A stretch of DNA of 64,000 bases from CAVPMW01 sp963706515 (GTDB taxonomy: Bacteria; Chloroflexota; Anaerolineae; Anaerolineales; UBA4823), in contig CAVPMW010000017.1 of NCBI GenBank assembly GCA_963706515.1, positions 1-64,000 on the forward strand. Direction: 5' to 3'. Shown piece by piece: positions 55,045 through 64,000 of the stretch; the stretch's first letter is position 1, and every line of letters begins with the position of its first letter. Under the pieces are notes generated by a model that worked only from the letters and a program-made list of their open reading frames with translations, was not told the origin of the DNA and made no database searches. The position numbers and the translations under genes were made by a program.

Positions 55045-58000
55045 ATGAATCGCACCATTGCTCTTGCGGCGTGTGTAATAGTTTCTGGCATTCTGATCTT
55101 TATTGGCAGCAGTTTTATTTCTCTGGCAGCTCCCAACGTCACATCTGTTTGCGGTCAGATTAGCAGTAATGCCACCTGGACCGATACGGGAGACGGCATA
55201 TACGAAGTGTGCTCCCTGGGGGCAACTGTAAATCCTGGTGTGGTCCTCACCATTCAGCCGGGTGTAACCGTGCGGTTCCTATCGAACGGATCTTTGAATG
55301 TTAGCGGGAGTTTAGTTGCCTCCGGCACCCCGACTCAGCCGATTACATTTACGGGCGCTACAGCGACTCCCGGTTTTTGGGCAGGGATTCAGGCATACGG
55401 CCCTCCGCCGAACCCACCCGCCCGGATCAACATGGATTACGTCACCATCGAATACGGGGGTCTCAGCGGAACTTCACGCGGGCAAATCTTAATCGATGTC
55501 GCCGCGATCACGATGACTCACAGCCTGGTTCGCTACAGCCTTTCGAACGGCCTCTACGCGACGCCTAATGCCCACGTTAATGTTCAGGACACACACTTCT
55601 CAAATAACGTCAATGACGCCGTGCGGTTGATCCAGCCCGTGTCTGGTTTTACGTTAGCAAATCTCAGTGCAAGCGGCAACGGAAGAGATGTGGTTTACGT
55701 TGGCGGCACCACGTATCTCCACGGTCAACGTCACTGGACCAACCCCGGTTTGCCCTACATATTGGATGGTCTCCTTGGAAATTTCGCCGGCGACTTGCTC
55801 ACGATCGATCCTGGCAATGAGCTGCAATTTACATCATTTGGCTACATCGAAATCGCGGGTGAATTCAAAGCCATCGGTCTGCCAACTGCGCCAATTACAT
55901 TTACCAGTCCGGTTAAAACGCCGGGAGGGGGAGATTGGAAAGGTATCGATGTGTACGGCGGGCAGCAACCGGCAAATGTGCAGCTGGACTACGTTACGGT
56001 GGAATACGGTGGGAGCGGTATCAACGGTGCGAATATTTCGGTGGTGGGCGGGTATCTCGTCGCCCAGCACTCGATCATCCGGCACAGCCAGCACAATGGC
56101 TTGTACTTCGGCTCGGCTGGGCGCGGCTCGCTATCGAACAGCCAGATCGTCAGCAATACGGCCTACGGGGTTCAAAATATATCGCCCTCGCGCTGGGTCC
56201 TGGCAGCGAATAACTGGTGGGGCGTTCCCAGCGGACCGACCTCGGATGTCCCAGCCTGCTCCCAGGGGACCGGCGATCGGGTATCGGATGGCGTGCTGTT
56301 CCGCCCGGTCCTGACGGATACCAACAGCACTGCGTCATTTCCACTCAGCGACGCGCCAATCATCACCTTAACGCCGCGCCGCTGGTTCGCGCCTGCCGAT
56401 GGAATTTCGCGCATCTATTTCGACATCACTTTGCGGGATGGCAACGGTGCGCCGCTGCCGGGTCGCAGGGTCAGAATAAGCAGTAATTTAGGCGCGCAAA
56501 CCGATGGCGGCATCACGGATCCAAACGGTCGCACCCTCGCCTACCTGGTATCGCAAGTTGCGGGTCCTGCCGAGGTGGCTGCCGTGCTCGACGTCACTGG
56601 CTGTGAGGGGGCGCTTTCGCCGGTCACGCCAGGTTACATTTACCACACCCATCACGGGCGTCGATCTGATGCCCATCCAGGCTTCCCCTTACCACGACCG
56701 CGATATTTCAGTATCTCCGCTTCCGGTAACTATTGGCGTGCCCACTACGATTACTGCCCGCCTCACCAATCCGCTGACCTCCACCGTGACGGTGGACGTT
56801 GAATTCGAATTCGTCCAGGCTGGGATTGGTCTGGCATTTGGACCGATCAAGAACATTACCGGGCAGGTGATCCCGGCGAAGAGCAGCGTCGTGCTCTCGG
56901 CTAGCTTTGTGCCTAGTCTGGCGGGCCATTACTGCGTGCAGGTCAACTATACCGTTACTGCGATTGGAACCCAAAATGTTGCTTACCAGGTGAGCGGGTC
57001 GGATCCAAGCAGGCAGCTTAATCTCGACGTCCGCCAACCGAATACCAGCCCACCGGATAAGGACCATCAGCTGGACAAGACACGCAATGCTCTGGATAAG
57101 ATGAACACGTTCGTGGACAAAGCTTATGACACCGATCCGTTTGCCATCCCTCTCGAGATTGCCAATCGCGGCATAGAATGGGCGCTGAATACCGCCGAGC
57201 AGATCAGCAACGGTCTGTTTGGTGACCCACCCCGCCAGGATTATAAGATCGTCGACACCCCCCAGGTATTGAAGCTCCCGCCGATCCAGCCCGGGAATGG
57301 GATCTCGGCGGCACGCGCCGCGGCGCTCAACGAGCTGGATGACGCTCTGGCTCAGGCAAACTCCTTTGGCACCGCAGCGGTGATCGCTTTCGACCGCTCC
57401 GGCGGCGCTGCTGAAGCCTACGATCTGGAATGGCAGTCGATCCAAACCGCAGCCATGCTCGAATATAACCGGCAGTACGGGCTTGCGATCATAACCGTGT
57501 CAGAGAAGATCGACAATGCGATCAGTGTCGCTGCCAGCGAGGGGGTCACCTCGATTCCCATATCGGAGGCAGAAGTCATCACGATGCAGCAAAAACTCAT
57601 TACTTCAGGTTTCAGCGCTCAAGAAATCGCGGATGCCCATGCCCTTGGGCTGACCGACGCTGAGATCGAATCGATCCGCCAGAGTATCGTCAATGCCAAT
57701 CCTGCGGACCTGGCGGGCGATGTGATCACGAAAATGCAGCAAATTAGCCAGCAGCTCAATGCCTTAGGCGTTCAATTAACCAATCCGGTTGTTTTCCGCC
57801 CGGGGTTTAGCATAAGCGGGAGTGCGGGCAAACCTGTTCAACAAAATGCAGTGGGCAATCTCATGGCGCAGGTCTTCAACACTGTGGAGACCATTCCAGT
57901 ATCCAATCCGTCGGCGGTACAAAAAACGATTACATTGAACGTCCGGCGCGTCGACCTGCCTGCCGATTGGACGGTGGCGGTCTCACCAGCGGAGGTTACG

Positions 58001-58206
58001 CTTGGACCTCAGGAGCAGACGACTGTTACGGTGAGCATCACCGCCGGTTCCCCTATCCCGCAAGGCAGCCGCCCGAGTGTAGCTGTGGAAGGTTAGGATG
58101 GTTAAGCGGCGAGCTAATCGGTGGAGTGACCATCCAGGTCGCGGTGCCTGCCTACAGGTTCTTCGATGGGTTGTTTAGGGTAGATTTGCCGCTGGTAAGA
58201 CATTAA
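55045..58206 (+). CDS. Secreted parallel beta-helix protein with Ig-like and helical domains (frameshifted)
   Basis: The signal peptide (about 1-29) precedes a right-handed beta-helix region: VVLTIQPGVTVRFLSNGSLN, ARINMDYVTIEYGG, MTHSLVRYSLSNGLY and QLDYVTVEYGGSGIN repeat. An Ig-like segment follows (RRWFAPADGISRIYFDITLR). An extra C near 56629 shifts to a frame with a CARDB-like domain (VTIGVPTTITARLTN), a long helical part and a final VRRVDLPADWTVAVSPAEV domain. The stop at 58096 is probably also an error: beyond it another frame reads ELIGGVTIQVAVPAYRFF and ends LFRVDLPLVRH, a tail I recall from many Chloroflexota secreted proteins. Role: likely cell-surface. Confidence 0.78.
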
Positions 58207-58210
58207 TGAA

Positions 58211-58265
58211 TTACAGGTCTGCGGCACAGGAGTTTTTCACTGGCTCCTTTACCTCAGACCTGTAA
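58211..58265 (+). terminator. Nested hairpin after the beta-helix gene
   Basis: TTACAGGTCTG (58211-58221) pairs perfectly with CAGACCTGTAA (58255-58265); inside, AGGAG pairs with CTCCT around TTTTTCACTGG. There is no strong T-run on either side, so termination is only probable. Confidence 0.45.
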
Positions 58266-58296
58266 CATGAACAAAACCGTCAGGCAGACGGTCTCC

Positions 58297-58373
<77 letters not shown>

Positions 58374-58448
58374 ATCGGCAATGCCCAAATGAGCGGGCAT
58401 GATTATAGCCCGGAACGACCGTTCTGACAACCCGTTTTTCGAATTTTC

Positions 58449-58477
58449 TGGACAAAATCGGGTGCATCATGTAAAAT
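58449..58477 (+). promoter_or_regulatory. Promoter of rpsT
   Basis: TGGACA (58449-58454), 17-nt spacer, TAAAAT (58472-58477), giving a leader of about 150 nt before rpsT. Confidence 0.7.
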
Positions 58478-58491
58478 AGTGTGCCTTAGGT

Positions 58492-58600
58492 GATTGGCGG
58501 CAAGTATATTTACTTTACGAGATTTCCAATTCGGCCAATCATTTAAGCAATTCGCCGTAAACTGTCCAGGCGTGTAAAAAACATTCTTTCGGCGAATTGC
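58492..58600 (+). promoter_or_regulatory. Structured 5' leader of rpsT
   Basis: Two stems: GATTGGC (58492-58498) with GCCAATC (58534-58540), and the perfect 11-bp GCAATTCGCCG (58547-58557) with CGGCGAATTGC (58590-58600). Ribosomal protein leaders often bind the protein they encode; autoregulation by S20 is known in gamma-proteobacteria, and here it is only inferred. Confidence 0.5.
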
Positions 58601-58630
58601 AGTTGTCCGTGAATTTTTTGGAGGAGTATT

Positions 58631-58909
58631 TTGGCGAATCTCAAATCAGCAATCAAACGTATCAAACAGAACGAAAAGCGGCGCAAGCACAACCGCATCT
58701 TTGCCGGTCAGGCGCGCACCTATGTCAGGAAAGCCCGCACAGCCCTGGAGGGGAGTGACGAGCAGGTCTCCGAGGAATCCGTGCGGCAAGCCGTCAGCGC
58801 CCTCGACAGGGCGGCAAAGAAAGGCGTGATCCACAAAAACAACGCCGCGCGCCGCAAGAGCCGTCTGATGAAGCGTCTGGCTGCCCAGCAAAAGAAATCT
58901 GCGCAATAA
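58631..58909 (+). CDS. rpsT: 30S ribosomal protein S20
   Basis: The 92-residue basic protein starts MANLKSAIKRIKQNEKRRKH, ending with the Lys-rich tail RRKSRLMKRLAAQQKK; it binds 16S rRNA early in 30S assembly. The start codon is TTG at 58631, with GGAGGAG 5 nt upstream; TTG starts recur in this genome's rpsT and thiN. It ends at a strong terminator. Confidence 0.96.
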   Translation: MANLKSAIKRIKQNEKRRKHNRIFAGQARTYVRKARTALEGSDEQVSEESVRQAVSALDRAAKKGVIHKNNAARRKSRLMKRLAAQQKKSAQ

Positions 58910-58936
58910 TCTCCGATCCGGCACGATCGAACCAGC

Positions 58937-58968
58937 CAGCGGGAGCGCTCTTTGCTCCCGCTGTTTTT
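58937..58968 (+). terminator. Intrinsic terminator of rpsT
   Basis: CAGCGGGAGC / GCTCCCGCTG with a 7-nt loop, followed by TTTTT. Confidence 0.92.
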
Positions 58969-59093
58969 GCGTATCGGCGCAGGTGAGAATTGGCATTATA
59001 ATCTTTGGGGCGTAGTCCCCGGGACTAAGTCCCAGGAGATTAGCCTGCGTCAGGAGACTGAAGCGAGCATTCGGGGTTAACCAAATTACAGCC

Positions 59094-60899
59094 ATGTTTG
59101 AAGCAGAGCAGAAGCAAGTCGAAAAATTAATCCTGAGCTATTGCGCAGAGCAGGGACTCCCCGCGCCCCAGGAGATTACCTGGTCGCCGGTCCCGTTCAG
59201 CGGTGAATGGGGCATTGCGACCACATTCTTCCAGGTGGCAGCGCAGGAAGCGCGCCTGGGCAGGGGAGGGGGTAAGCCCGTGGCTGTGCGGGCGCAGGAG
59301 ATCGCGGCAGAGGCGGCTGCCTCCCTGGGCAGACCCGCAGGATTTTTCCGCGTCGAGGCAGTCAAAGGCTACCTGAACCTGTATTTCGCCCCGGCTGAGT
59401 TCACCCGGCGGGTCATCGACGAGGCGCTGGAGGCGGGGCCTCTTTGGGGCGGGCGCTGCCCGCGGCGAGCAGGTGATGGTGGAGTTTTCCAACCCAACAC
59501 GCACAAGGCTTTTCACGTCGGTCACCTGCGCAGCGCCATCCTGGGCGAGGCAGTCTGCCCGCATCCTGGAATTTGCCGGCTATGAGGTGGTGCGCGCCAA
59601 TTATCTCGGCGATATCGGCCTGCACGTGATCAAGTGGCTGTGGAATTACATGAAATTCCACGCGGCGAGAAACCCGGCGAAGATATCACCCGCTGGATGG
59701 GCGACCTGTACGCCGAGGCCAGCCGCCGCCTGGAGGAGAACCCCGAGCTGGAAGCCGAGGTGCGCCTCCTGTACGCCCGCTGGGACCAGCGCGACCCGGA
59801 AGTTGTCGCGCTGTGGGAAGAGACCCGCCAGTGGTCGCTGGATGGCTTCAACCAGATGTACCAGGTGCTGGATATCCACTTCGACCGCTATTACTTCAAC
59901 AGCCAGGAGCGAACAGCCGGGCAAGCAGGTGGTCGAGGAGCTGATCGCGACGCGGCATTGCCGTCGACGAGCGCCCGGAACGGGCCGGTGATCGTGCGCA
60001 TCGACGAACTGCTTGGGCTGCAAAGCAGGAAAAGTACCGCGTGCTGGTGGTGCTGCGCTCGGACAATACCGCCCTGTACGCCACCGAAGACCTGGCGCTG
60101 GCGATCCATAAGTTCAGCGATTATCGACCTGGCCCATTCGATCTATGTGGTGGATGTGCGCCAATCGCTGCACTTCCAGCAGGTATTCAAGACGCTGGAG
60201 ATCGCCGGCTACCCCTGGGCAGGGCGCTGCCAGCACCTGTCCTACGAGGTGGTCAACCTGCCGGGCAACGTGGTGATGGCCTCGCGCGAAGGCACGGTGG
60301 TGCTGCTGGAAGACCTGATCCGCGAAGCCACCCAGCGGGCGCTGCAAGGTGGTGGAGGAGAAGAACCCCGACGCTGGATGAAAGCCAGAAACAGGCGGTT
60401 GCCCGCGCAGTCGGATTGGGCGCATTGAAATATCCCATGCTGGCGCGCGATAACACCAAGATCGTCACCTTCGACTGGGAGAGCGCCCTGGATTTCAACG
60501 GGCAGGCTGCGCCATACATCCAATATGCCCACGTGCGCGCCAACAGCATTCTCGCGCGGGAAGCGGAGGCTGCTGGAGATGGATCGCCGCCAGGGGACCT
60601 GCCTGCGCCGCTGACGCCATCCCACTCGCTGACCCCGACCGAGATCCAGCTGATCGACCTGATCTCAGCCGGCTGCCCGGCGAGGTGCAGCGCGCCGCGA
60701 GCGAGTACAGCCCGCTGCATATCACCAACCTGGCTTACGAGATGGCCCGGGCATTCACCGATTTCTACAATGCCTGCCCGGTGCTCAAAGCCGAACCTGA
60801 GCACGCGGGCGTTTCGCCTGCGGCTGGTGGCCGCGACCCGCCAGGCAATCGCCAACCTGCTTGAATCTGCTGGGCATCCAGGCGCCCCCGGTGATGTAA
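59094..60899 (+). CDS. argS: Arginyl-tRNA synthetase (many +1 insertions)
   Basis: This class I synthetase charges tRNA-Arg. Assembling frames gives the N-terminal Add-1 domain (FRVEAVKGYLNLYFAPAEFT), the HIGH-like KAFHVGHLRSAILGE, FAGYEVVRANYLGDIGLHVI, VLRSDNTALYATEDLALAIH, YVVDVRQSLHFQQVFKTLEI, the MASREG loop standing in for KMSKS, and the anticodon domain FRLRLVAATRQAIANLL, ending PPVM at 60899. I count about ten frame breaks, almost all single extra bases (for example near 59555, 59910, 59950, 60122, 60350, 60367, 60862). An essential gene broken this often points to sequence error. Confidence 0.9.
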
Positions 60900-60963
60900 G
60901 ACCGCGGCAGATGCAGGCTGCCAAAACCATTCTGTTTCGATTTAGAAGGAGCACATTGCATAT

Positions 60964-62308
<1,345 letters not shown>

Positions 62309-62410
62309 CCATTCGACTGCTAAACGATAGCCCTGAAGATGACCTGCTTGTTGGATGATGGCATGCGAACCTCTGACCGAGATTATCCCCGCGGCCTCCA
62401 GGACGGCTGA

Positions 62411-63673
62411 TGCCGACACTCAACTGGGCGTCGAAAGCCCCTCCCGAGCCGGTCCAGGCAGCCCTGCACCTGGACAGCGTGATCTATCCCGCAGGGAGCT
62501 GGCTACCCCGACGCGGAGCCCGGCAGACCAGCTGATCCTGGGGGACAACCTGGCGGTGATGTCAGCCTTGCTGCCGGAATACGAAGGCCGCATCAACCTG
62601 ATCTACGCTGACCCGCCGTTTTTCACCAACCGCCGCTACCCGACCCGCATCGGGCGGGGCGAGGATTCGCGCCGCCCGCAGGACTGGCAGCTGGCCGAAG
62701 GCTACCCGGACGCACTGGCAGGATCTCGATGCCTACCTGGACATGCTCTACCCGCGCTTGCGCTGATGCACCGCCTGCTGGCCGCCGACGGGACCCTCTA
62801 CCTGCACCTGGACTGGCACGCAGACCATTATGCCCGCCTGCTCCTGGATGAGATTTTCGGCCCGGACCGGCTGCTCAACGAGATCATCTGGGTCTATCAC
62901 GGCCCCTCACCGATCCGCAGGGCCTTCAACCGCAAACATGATACCCTGCTGGCCTACACCAAGAGCGACGGAGTACACCTTCAATGTCGATGCCGTGCGC
63001 CAGCCCTATCACCCCAATACCGTGAAGACTTTCGCCTCCTCACCCAAAGCCGGCTTCGGAAAAGTGCCCGACCTGGAACGCGGCAAAGTCCCCGAGGACT
63101 GGTGGTATTTCCCGGTCGTAGCCCGCCTGCATTCAGAGCGCACCGGCTACCCCACCCAGAAACCGCTTGCCCTGCTGGAGCGGATCATCCTGGCTTCTTC
63201 CAACCCCGGTGATCTGGTGGCAGATTTCTTCTGCGGCTCCGGGACGACCCCTCTCGCCGCGGGCAGGCTGGGGCGGCGTTATCATCGCCAACGACCTCAC
63301 CTGGCGGGCGGTACAAATTACACGGCGCAGATTGGTAGAAGGCCGTTTGCCGCCTTTTACCCTGTCTTATGAGACCGGGGCTCGACACGATAGGGAAACG
63401 ACACCGTTAGCAAATGAGCGGGGCGAGGTCAGCCTGGTTGGCGGCGCTGCCTGCCTGGCTGGAGAATGGCTGGACGAGCTGGAATATTGGGAGATCGACC
63501 CAAACTGGGATGGAGTTTGTTTCCGCAGCGCGCGCCAGGCGGTGCGACCCAGGGCGAAAGCCGCGATCGCCGCCCGGCAGGAGCTCCCGGAGGGCAGAGT
63601 TGGGGAGAGCATCTGCGCCCGCTTCGATTGCACCGACGGCAGACGCCTGGAATGGTCCGGCAGGCGGGAGTAG
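62411..63673 (+). CDS. Site-specific DNA methyltransferase, amino-group type (frameshifted)
   Basis: After correction, the start MPTLNWASKAPPEPVQAALH (ATG 62411, AGGACGG upstream) leads to LILGDNLAVMSALL, motif IV YADPPFF, HLDWHADHYARLLLDEIFGP, TGYPTQKPLALLERII and motif I DFFCGSGTTPLAAGRLG. Motif IV before motif I marks the beta class of N4-cytosine/N6-adenine methyltransferases. The C-terminal part (VSLVGGAACLAGEWLDELEY) is unusual and may be a recognition or accessory domain. No restriction enzyme gene is seen beside it. Breaks lie near 62500, 62720, 62970 and 63285. Confidence 0.8.
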
Positions 63674-63704
63674 GGTTCAGGTTTTCTAAGAAAAGCGACC
63701 GGGA

Positions 63705-64000
63705 TCAGGCATCCAAACGGTAGCCGACCCCGCGCACGGTTTTGATCAGGACAGGGTTGCGCGGGTCTTCCTCGATTGCCTGGCGCAGCCAGGAAATGTG
63801 CACATCCAGAGAGCGAGTATCGCCGGTATAGGAAGTATCCCAAACGGAGCGGAAGAGGTTTTCGCGCTCGATCACTTCGCCCCGGTGCTCCATCAGCATC
63901 TTGAGCAGCGCTACCAAACGGGGGGTAAGCCGGGTTTCTCTTCCATTACAGGACACGTGCCGCGCTTTCAGGTCCAGGCGGATCGGGCTGGCGAGCAGGA
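63705..64000 (-). CDS. OmpR/PhoB-type response regulator, C-terminal DNA-binding domain (5' truncated by window edge)
   Basis: The reverse strand is open from the right edge to TGA at 63705. The visible 97 codons read a winged-helix output domain: CNGRETRLTPRLVALLKMLM, RGEVIERENLFRSVWDTSY, then RSLDVHISWLRQAIEEDP and LIKTVRGVGYRLDA. The receiver domain is expected to the right of the window. Confidence 0.88.
   Translation of the reverse strand, partial: LLASPIRLDLKARHVSCNGRETRLTPRLVALLKMLMEHRGEVIERENLFRSVWDTSYTGDTRSLDVHISWLRQAIEEDPRNPVLIKTVRGVGYRLDA

Noticed and set aside
58980..59093. T-box leader in front of argS
   Set aside because: No AGGGTGGNACCGCG antiterminator sequence; only a small GTCCC/GGGAC hairpin and a lone TATAAT were found.

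Overview
The window reads as chromosomal DNA of a Chloroflexota bacterium, most likely class Anaerolineae. This rests on high GC, lipoproteins with Pro/Thr-rich linkers, DUF3048/DUF4126/DUF2085/DUF402/DUF503 genes, a 2-oxoacid:ferredoxin oxidoreductase, a PyrF-PyrE fusion, very large multi-GAF kinases, and a secreted beta-helix protein with an LPLVRH tail. The assignment is inference from gene content; no rRNA is present. Many otherwise intact housekeeping genes (argS, pyrB, pyrC, pyrD, sseA, the COG2403 gene) carry frameshifts. Nearly all those I worked through are single extra bases outside homopolymers, clustered at 2.5-6.2 kb, 27.8-33.4 kb, 42.7-45 kb and 59-63.3 kb, which looks like uncorrected long-read insertion error rather than gene decay.

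Layout. 0-2.1 kb: an edge-truncated isoprenylcysteine-methyltransferase-like gene, then a short AT-rich insert of small membrane-protein genes between an intact tRNA-Asn and a 37-nt copy of its 3' end. 2.3-15.7 kb: a signalling locus with DUF4388 protein, Arf/MglA-like GTPase, alpha/beta hydrolase, left-handed beta-helix protein, receiver with degenerate GGDEF, a histidine kinase of about 2350 residues with ten GAF domains, a CheY-like receiver, and a second hydrolase whose nucleophile Ser is Gly. 17.3-22.1 kb: promoter, TPP riboswitch and the thiamine genes thiN, thiB, thiP, thiQ. 22.3-28.8 kb: sulfurtransferase, DUF402 phosphatase, small membrane proteins, two DUF3048 lipoproteins. 28.8-33.7 kb: reverse-strand pyrimidine operon pyrC-pyrB-pyrFE-pyrD behind an attenuator-like leader. 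33.7-42.3 kb: surE, a coiled-coil membrane protein, a YjjX-GNAT fusion, an SDR, and a reverse-strand run DHDPS-family / Pro-Thr-rich TPR-like protein / lipoate ligase / DUF503.

42.6-47.3 kb: an AT-richer sugar ABC transporter plus a second solute-binding protein. 47.5-50.2 kb: korDABC. 50.5-54.7 kb: three tandem GerMN-like lipoproteins and a GH13 glycosidase. 54.7-58.2 kb: a convergent candidate structured RNA with its own promoter and terminator, and a secreted beta-helix protein. 58.3-64 kb: tRNA-Pro, rpsT with a structured leader, argS, a COG2403 GTPase-like gene, a DNA methyltransferase and a partial OmpR-type regulator.

Two repeat classes recur between genes. One is a set of long, nearly perfect palindromes sharing CCGAAAA...TTTTCGG ends but having different, internally paired cores. 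The other is a MITE-like element with TAGGACTTACGCAGTT-type ends that carries such a palindrome inside it in two copies and lacks it in a third.
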